Below, piece after piece: positions 18,216 through 27,376 of a stretch of DNA of 64,000 nt. Position 1 is the first letter of the stretch. The number at the start of each line of letters is the position of its first letter. Position numbers and translations under genes: made by a program. The DNA comes from Opitutales bacterium (GTDB lineage Bacteria > Verrucomicrobiota > Verrucomicrobiia > Opitutales > JABSRG01): contig JANQKZ010000001.1 in the NCBI GenBank assembly GCA_028280845.1, forward strand, positions 22,027 to 86,026, in the 5' to 3' direction. The notes below the pieces were generated by a model. The model was not told the DNA's origin, searched no databases, and saw only the letters and a list, made by a program, of their open reading frames with translations.

Positions 18216-19290
18216 GACTGAAAAACCCGTTACTCTGCGAGAAGTCGCCAAGTCATTGGGGCTATCAACCTTCACTGTTTCAGCGGCACTGAAAAACAAT
18301 CCCCGGGTAGCTGAAAAGACTCGTGAAAGGGTTCACCAAGAGGTACGACGGTTAGGGTATAACCCCAATCCAATCTTATCGTCAGCCCTCTCGGCGGTTC
18401 GGCGTGCGAATATCCACGCTTTTGAGGGCACCCTGGCGGCCATAGACCTCAGCGAAGATGGAAGTTCAGAGCCATTATTATTCCACCGGGAAGTACTCAT
18501 TGGGGCCCGCCAGCGGGCGGAGGAATTAGGCTTCAAAATGGAGGTTTTTTGGATAGGCGAAGGAGACCATACACTCAGCCTAAAACGTTTGGGTGGTGTT
18601 CTAAAAGCTCGAGGCATTCAGGGAGTATTGATTCTTCCGCTCAATACTGCGCAGGATTTCAGCGGATTTGATTTTTCCGGCCTCTCCGCGGTTCAAATGG
18701 ACCATTGTTTGATTAAGCCTCACTTGGATACCATCCTGCCAGACCATTATATTTCAATGGTAAACGCCCTGAATTATTTAAGGAAAATTGGGTATGAGCG
18801 TGTGGGTTTATGCATAGAAGATCGAAGGGATCGTCGCATAAAAAACAAGTGGAGTGCTGCTTTTAATACCTACGTGCGGCAGTACTCCAAACAAAATGAG
18901 ATAGAACCTCTCATCGGAAAAGTGTTTACGAAAAAAAAGGTCCTCCATTGGTTTAAAAAAAACCAACCCGATGTCATTATATCCGATCAACAGGTAATGG
19001 TGGATTGGTTAAGGCAAAGTGGGTATCAGGTGCCGGATGAGGTTGGATTTCTCCGGCTAAACCATTCGGAACGCTCAGCTCCCTGTGCAGGGCTGGACCT
19101 GAATCCGCAGCGCCTGGGTGCGACTGCCGTGGAGGAATTGGTTGGCCAATTGCATCGATACGAAAAGGGGGTTCCCGATTATGTAAAAACGACCACGATT
19201 GAAGCCTCTTGGATCGATGGGCCAACCTTAAATAATCCTCGAATCCAAAAGAAGAGAGCAAAGAACAAAAAAAAGAAGAAGAGAACCTGA
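18214..19290 (+). CDS. LacI family transcriptional regulator
   Basis: 358 residues. The N-terminal helix-turn-helix TLREVAKSLGLSTFTVSAALKNNPRVAEKTRERV and hinge RRLGYNPNPILSSAL are textbook LacI. A periplasmic-binding-protein-like sensor follows, with ALNYLRKIGYERVGLCI, QPDVIISDQQVMVDWLRQSGYQVPDEVGFLRLN and GLDLNPQRLGATAVEELVGQL. The last 15 residues are a lysine/arginine-rich tail (KKRAKNKKKKKRT), which is unusual. It is divergent from GH28-SSS and convergent with a TonB receptor, so it probably controls this pectin- or uronide-type locus. A shared 15 bp sequence at its own start and upstream of the receptor supports this. Confidence 0.9.
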   Translation: MTEKPVTLREVAKSLGLSTFTVSAALKNNPRVAEKTRERVHQEVRRLGYNPNPILSSALSAVRRANIHAFEGTLAAIDLSEDGSSEPLLFHREVLIGARQRAEELGFKMEVFWIGEGDHTLSLKRLGGVLKARGIQGVLILPLNTAQDFSGFDFSGLSAVQMDHCLIKPHLDTILPDHYISMVNALNYLRKIGYERVGLCIEDRRDRRIKNKWSAAFNTYVRQYSKQNEIEPLIGKVFTKKKVLHWFKKNQPDVIISDQQVMVDWLRQSGYQVPDEVGFLRLNHSERSAPCAGLDLNPQRLGATAVEELVGQLHRYEKGVPDYVKTTTIEASWIDGPTLNNPRIQKKRAKNKKKKKRT

Positions 19291-19444
19291 TGACTAAGCC
19301 CAATCAATCAGGGTGGCCAACCGCGTAACATGCCCATTGATAGTACCTCTGGTATGGGGGTATGGCTTACTCCCACATGGCTCCTGTTTCTACCTGGAAA
19401 CGGGAGACAGCCCTAAAACTCTGTTTTGCAAGCCGTGCAAGAAA

Positions 19445-19472
19445 TTGGCCTCTCCCAAATGGGAGAGGCCAA
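19445..19472 (-). terminator. Rho-independent terminator of the TonB receptor gene
   Basis: A perfect 12 bp inverted repeat (TTGGCCTCTCCC, loop AAAT, GGGAGAGGCCAA) lies between the convergent LacI and receptor genes. Read on the minus strand, the hairpin follows the receptor stop by about 27 bp and is followed by TTCTT. On the plus strand it could also slow LacI transcription, but no T run follows there. Confidence 0.75.
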
Positions 19473-19498
19473 AAGAAAACCAGTTGGTTTTTTCCAAA

Positions 19499-22228
19499 TT
19501 ACAGTTGGTAGTTTAATCCGGCAAAAATGGTTGTACCTGCCGTGGTTACATTATAAAGGCGACGAGCGCTGTCTGAATATTGTTGTTCGGTCGTATCGGT
19601 GAGGTTGATTGCGTCCAAGGTAAGTTTGAGTCTTGGAGTTACCTGGTAAAAGGCGGAGAAGTCCACATAGGTTGTGGATTCATATCCCCGCATATCCTCA
19701 TCTGTGCCAACCGGGGTGGCATTCAGAATCCAATCGCTGCGATAGTTTGCCGATATACGAGCACCCCACTTATTATTTTCGTAATAAAAGGTAAGGTTTC
19801 CAAGCGTATCCGACATGCCTTCGAGTGAATTGACTCGTGATATCCCTTGTTCTTGTTCTGTGGGGGACGCATAGTCCAATTCGGAGTCCACTAAGGTGAG
19901 GTTTGCCACAACGCCGAAACCATCGACAGGGAGAAAGGTGAGGTCGGATTGGATACTGAGTTCCACTCCCGAAAGCGTGGCATCCTCATAGTTCACCGGG
20001 CGAGTATACTCACTGATAATCGTGTCGGGAGTCAGTCCGGGAAGTAAGTCGACAGGAAGACCGGTTTCGCTATAGGGCACGTCTACCGCCGTTTCGCTTC
20101 CAATGAACCCGGTTATATCCTTGTAGAAGAAACCTATGGCCGCGTAACCGACATTCCCAAAATACCACTCTAGTGCCAGATCGATATTTTTTGATTCGTA
20201 AGGATTTAAGGCGGGATTCCCTGTAGATACGGTATACTCTCCGTTATTTTCGTCAATATCGCCATCTACCCTTAAGGCACTAAGCGTCGGCCGGTTAATG
20301 TTTTCCGAGGCGGCAAACCGGAGATTAATATTGGGGTTTAATTCCAACACCATATTCAGGGCAGGAAGAATATCATCGTAGCTTTCTTCTACCTCGACTC
20401 GTCCTACGTTGGACACTCCGGAGGACGTGATCGTAGTGTTGTAATGGCGGATCCCAATATCTCCACGGAATGGCAATACTCCGATCTTGTAATCCCAATC
20501 GTATTGAAGGTAGGCGGCGAAGGTTTCCTCCTCCACCCCATAGGTGTCTCTTGGATCCAACTCCTCTCGATCCAACCCATAGTGGGCCATCACGCGATCC
20601 CAATCCGCGATCAACCAATCCTGGTCTTTGTGGTCTCTGAAAACGGTTGCATAGGGAGACACGTCATCGTCTACCTCACCCGACTGAAATTCTGAGCGTA
20701 GCACATTGTCTCGTCGTTCAGTAAATCCTTCATTTTCGAACCTGCGGCTTGAAACTCCTAATTTAAGGTTGGAAGAGAGCGTTAAACTGTAGTTGAGATC
20801 CGCTTTAATCGTATCGAGTTTCGACGATTGATAGTCTTCTCGAAAATCGAACTCGTGAGCACGCCAATTTGAAGGGCTGGTCGTATCAAATCCGTAAGTA
20901 TTATACCCATAATATTGTTCTCGTGAATAGTCCGTGATAATATCACCAAATGTTTCCGTATAGAATTTGTCGCTGATGGGTATATTGTAGTCAGAAGTTT
21001 CGGTCCCTACTAAGAATTTGAATAATAGACGGTCGGTGGGCCGCCAATCCACAGACAAGACCCCCTGGGTAAACTCATTTTCGGCAGTTTGTCGCCGGGT
21101 TTCTGTAGCCAGGTTTGCTCCGCTGACATCCGAATACACCACTTCGTTATTTCCATTCAGTCGGATTTCATTGATCACTGAATTCGGATAGGTGACGCCC
21201 GCTACGGTGGTTCCACCGCCCAATAGGGTGGAACTGGAACCTCGAGATGCCAGATGCAGTTCTTCTCGATCCGCTTTGTATGACCCGTACAGGAGGTCTA
21301 AGTTGATAGTAAGGGTCTCCGTCGGAACCCACTGAAACGAACCGGTCAGGCCGAGACGGTCCTGTTGGCTTTGCCAGTTGGATAAACGATTCCCTCGAGC
21401 CCAGCGGGATTCTCCGGCATTGATGATGTCTTGCTGGTTTTGGGGAAGATTGGAGATATCACTCCCACTCGCATTTCTCAGTCTCCAACGGTAGGTGTTG
21501 TATCCTTGTTCCTCCGTGTCACGGCTGGAATAGGCAACAGAGAGCAAGGCCCCGAAATTTTTCCAGGTTTGCCCCACCTGTCCGGCTACCCGCGGCTGAA
21601 AGTCACTAGTTTGACTGTTCGTTCCAGCTTGAACGGATAAGGCGGCGGAAGGGTCATCTTTGTCATAATCGAAATTCTTGGCGGTAAATAATCCGATCGT
21701 GCCGGCCAATCCGCCTTCATTCTGCTCAGCCGAAAAGGATTTATATACATCGACCCTGCTGAACAACTCGGATGCAAAAAGATTAAAATCAAATGCCCGG
21801 TCCCGGGTTGTCTGGCCTCGGCTGTCTTGGGGGGAGTCTACGTTTCCGAGAACTTCCATCCCGTTCAGTTGAACCCGTGTGAAATCCGGGCCCAATCCCC
21901 GTAGCGAAACACGGCGACCTTCTCCCGCTTCACGGTTAATGGCCACTCCTGGTAAACGTTGCAGGGATTCCGCGAGGTTTAAGTCGGGAAATTTTGCGAT
22001 ATCCTCCGCGATAATTGAGTCCTGGACCGCGTTAGCTTCCCGTTTGATTTCACGCGCTTGAATCAGTGACCCTCGGATTCCTGCAATGACGAATTCATCC
22101 AGGGTCTCGATATCGTCATCACTATTCAGGTTGTTGGTTTGTCCGCTTATAGAGCTAAAGGAAAGGCACGCCAGGGCGAGGATTCCTGATATTTTACTGG
22201 TCCAGCTGCTTTTTATTTTGCGTTCCAT
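19499..22228 (-). CDS. TonB-dependent outer-membrane receptor (pectin/uronide-type locus)
   Basis: 909 residues with a signal peptide (cleavage likely after SSISG). A TonB-box-like segment, ETLDEFVIAG, is followed by the plug: DSIIAEDIAKFPDLNLAESLQRLPGVAINREAGEGRRVSLRGLG. The 22-stranded barrel ends in IFAGLNYQL with the terminal aromatic/hydrophobic signature. The plug belongs to the TonB-Xanth-Caul group that imports carbohydrates without SusD. It shares the locus with LacI, GH28 and an SSS symporter. A palindromic LacI-type site and a second palindrome lie 80-132 bp upstream. It is divergent from another TonB receptor, with a 363 bp gap. Confidence 0.93.
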   Translation of the reverse strand: MERKIKSSWTSKISGILALACLSFSSISGQTNNLNSDDDIETLDEFVIAGIRGSLIQAREIKREANAVQDSIIAEDIAKFPDLNLAESLQRLPGVAINREAGEGRRVSLRGLGPDFTRVQLNGMEVLGNVDSPQDSRGQTTRDRAFDFNLFASELFSRVDVYKSFSAEQNEGGLAGTIGLFTAKNFDYDKDDPSAALSVQAGTNSQTSDFQPRVAGQVGQTWKNFGALLSVAYSSRDTEEQGYNTYRWRLRNASGSDISNLPQNQQDIINAGESRWARGNRLSNWQSQQDRLGLTGSFQWVPTETLTINLDLLYGSYKADREELHLASRGSSSTLLGGGTTVAGVTYPNSVINEIRLNGNNEVVYSDVSGANLATETRRQTAENEFTQGVLSVDWRPTDRLLFKFLVGTETSDYNIPISDKFYTETFGDIITDYSREQYYGYNTYGFDTTSPSNWRAHEFDFREDYQSSKLDTIKADLNYSLTLSSNLKLGVSSRRFENEGFTERRDNVLRSEFQSGEVDDDVSPYATVFRDHKDQDWLIADWDRVMAHYGLDREELDPRDTYGVEEETFAAYLQYDWDYKIGVLPFRGDIGIRHYNTTITSSGVSNVGRVEVEESYDDILPALNMVLELNPNINLRFAASENINRPTLSALRVDGDIDENNGEYTVSTGNPALNPYESKNIDLALEWYFGNVGYAAIGFFYKDITGFIGSETAVDVPYSETGLPVDLLPGLTPDTIISEYTRPVNYEDATLSGVELSIQSDLTFLPVDGFGVVANLTLVDSELDYASPTEQEQGISRVNSLEGMSDTLGNLTFYYENNKWGARISANYRSDWILNATPVGTDEDMRGYESTTYVDFSAFYQVTPRLKLTLDAINLTDTTEQQYSDSARRLYNVTTAGTTIFAGLNYQL

Positions 22229-22307
22229 TAGTAGTCGGGAGATTTGATTTTCTGGTTTTTTCTTGCCTAGGAAAGATAGATTGGGGGGCTCCCCTAAACT
22301 AGATAGA

Positions 22308-22324
22308 GAAAAGCTAAGCTTTTC
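22308..22324. promoter_or_regulatory. perfect palindrome GAAAAGCT-A-AGCTTTTC
   Basis: An 8+1+8 bp perfect inverted repeat in the shared upstream region of two divergent TonB receptors, 80 bp from the minus-strand start. It has no T run and is not near a gene end, so it is more likely a binding site than a terminator. Which regulator binds is unknown. Confidence 0.45.
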
Positions 22325-22343
22325 CTTAAGGTTGATCCAAACA

Positions 22344-22360
22344 AACGCTTTCTAAGCGTT
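22344..22360. promoter_or_regulatory. LacI-type operator upstream of TonB receptor
   Basis: AACGCTTTCTAAGCGTT is a perfect 7+3+7 inverted repeat. Its right arm and flank (15 bp) recur at the start codon of the LacI gene 4.1 kb away. It lies 116 bp upstream of the minus-strand receptor and 232 bp upstream of the plus-strand one. A site for the local LacI protein is the simplest reading. Confidence 0.55.
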
Positions 22361-22591
22361 ATATCCCCCGACAGGAGTTCCATCCCGTTAAACACTCACC
22401 CCTGTTTTGCGATGAATGTTTTCATCCAAACTTTTAATACGAAAATTAAATTTAAAAATTGACTTTAATATGATCATCTAAAAATGATCTTTGTGGATAC
22501 AAAACACTCATTCGGGGCTGAGACTAGAACGTAACCTGCCACGAATTGCTCTACACTCTAAACCTATTCAAACTCACACTTCCCTCTTGTA

Positions 22592-25180
22592 ATGCATCAG
22601 CATAATCAGACTCTCTCAGCAGGGCGGCGCTTCCTGGCGGCCCTACTCATCCTGTTTTTCGGAATGGGATCATACGTAGACGGACAAACGGACCTGACCA
22701 CGGATGAGGACATCGAAGAGCTCGGTGAATTTATTATCGTTGGTACGGCTTACGCGACGAGTCAGGCCGTAAATAGCAAACGGGAGACCGCTATCATTGC
22801 GGATTCCGTAGTTTCTGACGACATTGGAAAACTCCCCGACCACAACGTGGCCGATGTGCTGAGGCGTGTTCCCGGCGTCACGACGATCATGGATGAAGGG
22901 GAAGGGCGGTATGTGACAATCCGTGGGTTAAGTCCTGAGTTTACCAATATCACTGTGGATGGGGTTAAACTGTCCTCGGTGGCGGCGCCCTGGGATGCCT
23001 TTGCTAAAGCCACGGTTCTGGAAGCCATTCCGGCCGCATCTCTGGAGCAGATCGTAGTCAAGAAGACACTGACACCGGACATGAGTGCGGATGCGATCGG
23101 CGGTACGGTTAACTTAAAATCCCGCGGGGCTTTTGACCGGAAGGCCAACTACCTCTCTGCGTCGGGTGGGCTGGGCTACTATTCGATGGATGACATGCCG
23201 AAGTCGGACAACGGCCCTTCCTATAAAGCGGATGTTTATTACAGCACCATCCTGGGCAATGACGAGCAGTGGGGGGTTTCCGGAGAGTTGAATTATAATC
23301 TCCGGGATTCCGATGAATTGAAGACCATCCGGACCGGCTACCGGGAACTTCCTTCCGGCGAGATGGTAACGGGAGACTACTGGAATTATATCTATGGCAA
23401 TAAGCGGGAACGAAAGGGGGGTAGCGTCAAACTTGAGTTTATGCCGGCTCAGAAATCCCACACCTATTTGTCAGTCCGCCATTATACCCAACGGGATGAT
23501 GAGGATAAATATGGGCATTATTTACGCGCCTCCGGAAAACATGATGAACCGACCAGCACCATCAATGGGGCGTCGGGGCGGTCCCGTTATTTCAATCACG
23601 ATATCAAGCGCAAGACCACGACTTACCTCTTGGGCTCAGACTACTATTTTGACGATAATACCAAGCTCACGGCTTCCTACAGTATTTCGGATAGTGAGTG
23701 GGAACAGCCGAACCAGTTTATCCAGTATGACTGGCAGGGCCCCGGGCTCAATGGGACCTACGACTCCTCTGGATTTGTAGATCTTTACCATTTGGATGGC
23801 CCAAGCCAGCAGGAATTCCGTGATCCGGAAAATTACCAATTCACCCTTTTTCAACTCTACGATCATAACAGTAGCAAAGATCTGAATGAATTCAGGCTGG
23901 ATTGGGATAGCACCCAAACGACCGGAAGGGATTGGGGCTATAAATTGGGGGTCACCGGTCGGGATGAGGCATATGAGTACGATTATGAGCGTGGAGAATA
24001 CCGCCGTAGTGGTTTTTCCATGACGGACTACGTGGAAGAACCGACGGATTGGGTTGCACCAGGAATGAGTGACCCGTTTATTTTCCTGAACAAGGATGCC
24101 TTCCTCAATGATTTTGATCCTTCTGAAGATGGGTGGACCTTTAATGACCGGGATCCCTATACGCGGGACTACCAGGCTAACGAAAAGGTGCTGGCCGGGT
24201 ATGCCATGGCTACCTATTTTACTGAGAAAATGGATTTAATCGGCGGAGTTCGCTATGAACATACGGATTGGGATTCCACCAGTTTTGAAAATGCAGATCC
24301 CGCACGCCCGGTAACAATCGAAGGAGATTACTCCCATCTCCTGCCGTCCTTCCTCGCCAATTATCGTTTCAATGACAGTTGGGTGATCCGTGCAGGCTAC
24401 AGCCAGTCAATCGGTCGCCCGGATTACAAGGACTTGGGGGTTCCCGCCCGTTTTGATGACGTGGACGGCGATGTTACCCTGCCGAACCCGGACCTGAAAC
24501 CGAGAGAATCCAACAACTATGATCTCAGTTTGGAGTATTACTTTCCTCAGAACCTCGGGCTCCTCAGTTTGGCGGTGTTTTACAAGGATATTTCGAACGA
24601 GATCTACACCCAGCGGGAATTCTATGAGTACCGGGATCCGGGCACGGGTGAAATCATTAATCCCGATGCGACCATTAATCAGCCCGTCAATGCGGGGAAG
24701 GGGAAGACCTCCGGGTTTGAGGCCAGTTATCAGATGGCAAAGCTACCCATGCTGCCTGGTGCCCTTTCGGATTTGGGATTCTCCGTCAACTACACGCATA
24801 ACAACGGGGAGCTGGAGTTGATCGATTCAGGTGGGGACGTGGTTCGCACGACGGATAGCTACATTTATCAACCGGAGAAACTGATCAACCTGAACCTGTT
24901 TTTCAGTCGTGCCAAATATGAGCTGCGTCTCGCCTATAATCATACCGATCACTATTACGACTCCTTTCATCCCACGGATACCTTTCGCGATGACCGGTGG
25001 AATGGCCGGGATCAGTGGGACTTTCATGCCCGTTACAACATCAATGACTCCTGGGTTGTGACGGCTGATTTCTCCAATTTCACGGATGAAGCCAGGGTGC
25101 GACAATATGGCGATGAGCACCTGCGGGAGTTCGTGGATTTTGGTCGTTCCATCTGGATTGGTACCCAATACCGCTATTAA
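22592..25180 (+). CDS. TonB-dependent receptor of module A (with GDPD, ROK, PhoD)
   Basis: 862 residues with a signal peptide (LLILFFGMGSYVDG). The plug reads DSVVSDDIGKLPDHNVADVLRRVPGVTTIMDEGEGRYVTIRGLSPEF, then VKKTLTPDMSADAIGGTVNL, typical of the TonB-Xanth-Caul family. The barrel ends with SIWIGTQYRY. It heads a run of four tightly spaced genes on the same strand: GDPD (56 bp after), ROK (overlapping) and PhoD (12 bp after). This suggests one transcript for import and cleavage of a phosphodiester-containing substrate, with its own regulator. The barrel is distinct from the other three receptors in the window, so each probably has its own ligand. Confidence 0.93.
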   Translation: MHQHNQTLSAGRRFLAALLILFFGMGSYVDGQTDLTTDEDIEELGEFIIVGTAYATSQAVNSKRETAIIADSVVSDDIGKLPDHNVADVLRRVPGVTTIMDEGEGRYVTIRGLSPEFTNITVDGVKLSSVAAPWDAFAKATVLEAIPAASLEQIVVKKTLTPDMSADAIGGTVNLKSRGAFDRKANYLSASGGLGYYSMDDMPKSDNGPSYKADVYYSTILGNDEQWGVSGELNYNLRDSDELKTIRTGYRELPSGEMVTGDYWNYIYGNKRERKGGSVKLEFMPAQKSHTYLSVRHYTQRDDEDKYGHYLRASGKHDEPTSTINGASGRSRYFNHDIKRKTTTYLLGSDYYFDDNTKLTASYSISDSEWEQPNQFIQYDWQGPGLNGTYDSSGFVDLYHLDGPSQQEFRDPENYQFTLFQLYDHNSSKDLNEFRLDWDSTQTTGRDWGYKLGVTGRDEAYEYDYERGEYRRSGFSMTDYVEEPTDWVAPGMSDPFIFLNKDAFLNDFDPSEDGWTFNDRDPYTRDYQANEKVLAGYAMATYFTEKMDLIGGVRYEHTDWDSTSFENADPARPVTIEGDYSHLLPSFLANYRFNDSWVIRAGYSQSIGRPDYKDLGVPARFDDVDGDVTLPNPDLKPRESNNYDLSLEYYFPQNLGLLSLAVFYKDISNEIYTQREFYEYRDPGTGEIINPDATINQPVNAGKGKTSGFEASYQMAKLPMLPGALSDLGFSVNYTHNNGELELIDSGGDVVRTTDSYIYQPEKLINLNLFFSRAKYELRLAYNHTDHYYDSFHPTDTFRDDRWNGRDQWDFHARYNINDSWVVTADFSNFTDEARVRQYGDEHLREFVDFGRSIWIGTQYRY

Positions 25181-25235
25181 GCAAGTTCAAGCAAAGCCTG
25201 GGTCGGAGGGTGTAAGCTCTCCGGCCAATTTTCCG

Positions 25236-26222
25236 ATGAAAACTTTCCATTCCATTCTGTTCTCCGGGCTGGCCCTCTTCCTGGTTCTTCCGGTCTTTGG
25301 AGGAGCAACCAATCCGGTTTTGCCCTTCGGCAAGATGGCGCATTCCAGGGAGTTTGAGCAAAGCCTGCGTGCAATCCAGGATCCCCTGGATCCGGCAGTC
25401 TTTGTCGTCGGTCATCGAGGGGATTGGAGGAATGCCCCGGAAAACTCGCTTCTCGCGATTGAGTATTGCATTCAGCGTGATGTTGAAATTGTCGAAATCG
25501 ATGTCCGTCGGACGGCCGATGGTGTCTTTGTCCTCATGCACGATGAAACCGTGAACCGGACGACGACAGGGGAAGGCCGCGTGGAAGATATGACTGCTGC
25601 GGAAGTGGCTGCCTTGAGGCTTACCAATGGCCTGGGGAATCCCACCGAACTGGGCGTGCCCACATTACGAGGGGCGCTGTTGTCAGCAAAGGGCAGAGTG
25701 CTTTTGAACCTGGACAAGTGCGATGACTATCTCAGCGAAGTGGTTCCAATACTTCGCGAAACCGGAACGATTCATCAGGTCATTTTAAAGTCCAGACGAA
25801 GCTATGAGGAAGCTCGCTTGTTCTATGGCGACCTTCTGACAACCATCCACTTCATGCCCATCATCATGGTGGATGAACCGGATTCCATCAAAAGGGTGGA
25901 TGCCTACCTGAACCATCTCATGCCTCTGGCATTTGAGCTCGTCTTTCAAGAGCCTGATTCTCCAAACCTGAAAACGATTCAAAATCGGTTAGAGGGGAAA
26001 TCCAGGATCTGGATTAACACCCTTTATCCTGAGTTATGCGGCCGCCATGATGATGAGAGGGCCATTTACGATCCGGAGATGATTTACAGTTGGATCCTCG
26101 CCCGAGGGGCCTCCATAATTCAGACTGATCGCCTGGATTTGTTAATTCACTTTTTAAACCAAAAGAACCCATCTCATGCCCTGGTGGGCACGCAAATGAC
26201 CGAAGCCCCAACCCTGCCGTGA
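25236..26222 (+). CDS. Glycerophosphodiester phosphodiesterase family protein, secreted
   Basis: Start at MKTFHSILFSGLALFLVLPVF (25236), which is a signal peptide; a longer frame overlaps the receptor gene and is rejected. 328 residues. The GDPD barrel is shown by VGHRGDWRNAPENSLLAIEYCI (catalytic His and the Glu ligand), VEIVEIDVRRTADGVFVLMHDETVNRTT (Glu/Asp ligands and second catalytic His), then GRVLLNLDKCDDY. It would hydrolyse glycerophosphodiesters or similar phosphodiesters in the periplasm or outside. The C-terminal part is less conserved. Its stop overlaps the ROK start (GTGA), implying coupled translation. Confidence 0.87.
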   Translation: MKTFHSILFSGLALFLVLPVFGGATNPVLPFGKMAHSREFEQSLRAIQDPLDPAVFVVGHRGDWRNAPENSLLAIEYCIQRDVEIVEIDVRRTADGVFVLMHDETVNRTTTGEGRVEDMTAAEVAALRLTNGLGNPTELGVPTLRGALLSAKGRVLLNLDKCDDYLSEVVPILRETGTIHQVILKSRRSYEEARLFYGDLLTTIHFMPIIMVDEPDSIKRVDAYLNHLMPLAFELVFQEPDSPNLKTIQNRLEGKSRIWINTLYPELCGRHDDERAIYDPEMIYSWILARGASIIQTDRLDLLIHFLNQKNPSHALVGTQMTEAPTLP

Positions 26223-27364
26223 AGCGTAACCTGAACGAAGCCTTTCCTGAACGGGATACCCATTTTCCTAGCCTGACAAGTAAACATCGGGCCGTTTTCC
26301 GTATGGTGCACACGGTTCCGGAGGTGAGCCGGGCCATGATCGGGCAGGAGCTGCGAATGAACAATTCATCGGTCTCCTACCTGGTCAACCAAATGATTGA
26401 GTGGGGCCTTTTGGCCGACGGAGAGCGGGTTCCAGTACCCCGGGGCCAACCCATTATTCGTTTGGAGATCGATCGGACGACTTTTTTCCAGTTTGGGATA
26501 TCCATTTACCCGGATCGCTTTTCCATTGCCAGGACCAATCTGGCGGGTGAGCAGATGAGTTTTTTTGAATTCAAAGGGGACTGGACCCAACCCCAGGCCA
26601 CCTGCGTGGAAATCGCGGACAGACTGAGAAACCAGATGGAGATCGAGTCGCTTGATCCCGCCTATGCCATTGGGGTCGGGGTGGCGATGTCGGGGAACGT
26701 CGTCAACTACGGCGAATATTTAATTACCCCTGACCCCCTTCTGCACTGGAGTGGTTACAAAACGGCAGAGTCCCTATCCTCGTTGACCCGCTTACCCGTA
26801 TTTATCGAAAATGATGCAAAAGCCGCCGCCCTCGGTGAACTCGTGACGGGAGAGGGGAAGGAAATCGCATCCTTTTATTATACCTCCATGGGCTTGGGCC
26901 TGGGAGGAGCCTACGTGGAAAACCAACGCATTATTCGTGGGGCTGGGGGAAATCTTGGAGAATTGGGCGCCCTGCTGACCTTCAGATCCGTACGACCCAC
27001 TATTCCCAGTTTGTTACAATACCTCGGTTTATCCGGTTCCAATCTCACGGAAGGCTTAGATTTGGAACAGTTGAGAGTGGACCATCCCGTGGCCTTTCGT
27101 AAGTGGCTCCAGGAAGCGGCGCACAACTATAACGCCGGGCTCAACCAGGTAGCCAAATTTTTGCGTCCCCAAACGATTATCATCAGTAGCCGCTTTCCCG
27201 AGTCCGTTTCCCGGCAAATCATAGACGGTATCTCCTTTGAACCGTTTCACCCTCCCAGGTATAACGATTTACCGCAACCGGAGGTCATCCTTTCTTCTCT
27301 TGAACCGGAAATGGCAGAAATCATCGGGGCGAGCCTTCTACCCGTGCACCACCTCATTTATTAA
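26219..27364 (+). CDS. ROK family transcriptional regulator (module A)
   Basis: Starts with GTG overlapping the GDPD stop. 381 residues. A winged helix at about residues 18-75 (SRAMIGQELRMNNSSVSYLVNQMIEWGLL) is joined to an actin-like ROK fold: IGVGVAMSGNVVNYG, PVFIENDAKAAALGELVTG, FYYTSMGLGLGGAYVENQRIIRGAGGNLGELG. The zinc-binding CxCGxxGCxE motif of classic ROK repressors is absent: the stretch after GELG is ALLTF. It probably senses a sugar or sugar phosphate and controls the receptor-GDPD-PhoD transcript to which it belongs. No divergent partner exists, unlike the other two ROK genes. Confidence 0.85.
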   Translation: MKRNLNEAFPERDTHFPSLTSKHRAVFRMVHTVPEVSRAMIGQELRMNNSSVSYLVNQMIEWGLLADGERVPVPRGQPIIRLEIDRTTFFQFGISIYPDRFSIARTNLAGEQMSFFEFKGDWTQPQATCVEIADRLRNQMEIESLDPAYAIGVGVAMSGNVVNYGEYLITPDPLLHWSGYKTAESLSSLTRLPVFIENDAKAAALGELVTGEGKEIASFYYTSMGLGLGGAYVENQRIIRGAGGNLGELGALLTFRSVRPTIPSLLQYLGLSGSNLTEGLDLEQLRVDHPVAFRKWLQEAAHNYNAGLNQVAKFLRPQTIIISSRFPESVSRQIIDGISFEPFHPPRYNDLPQPEVILSSLEPEMAEIIGASLLPVHHLIY

Positions 27365-27376
27365 CGGTATTACACT

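Noticed and set aside
25086..25235. N-terminal extension of the GDPD
   Set aside because: Overlaps the receptor gene and would bury the clear signal peptide that starts at 25236.
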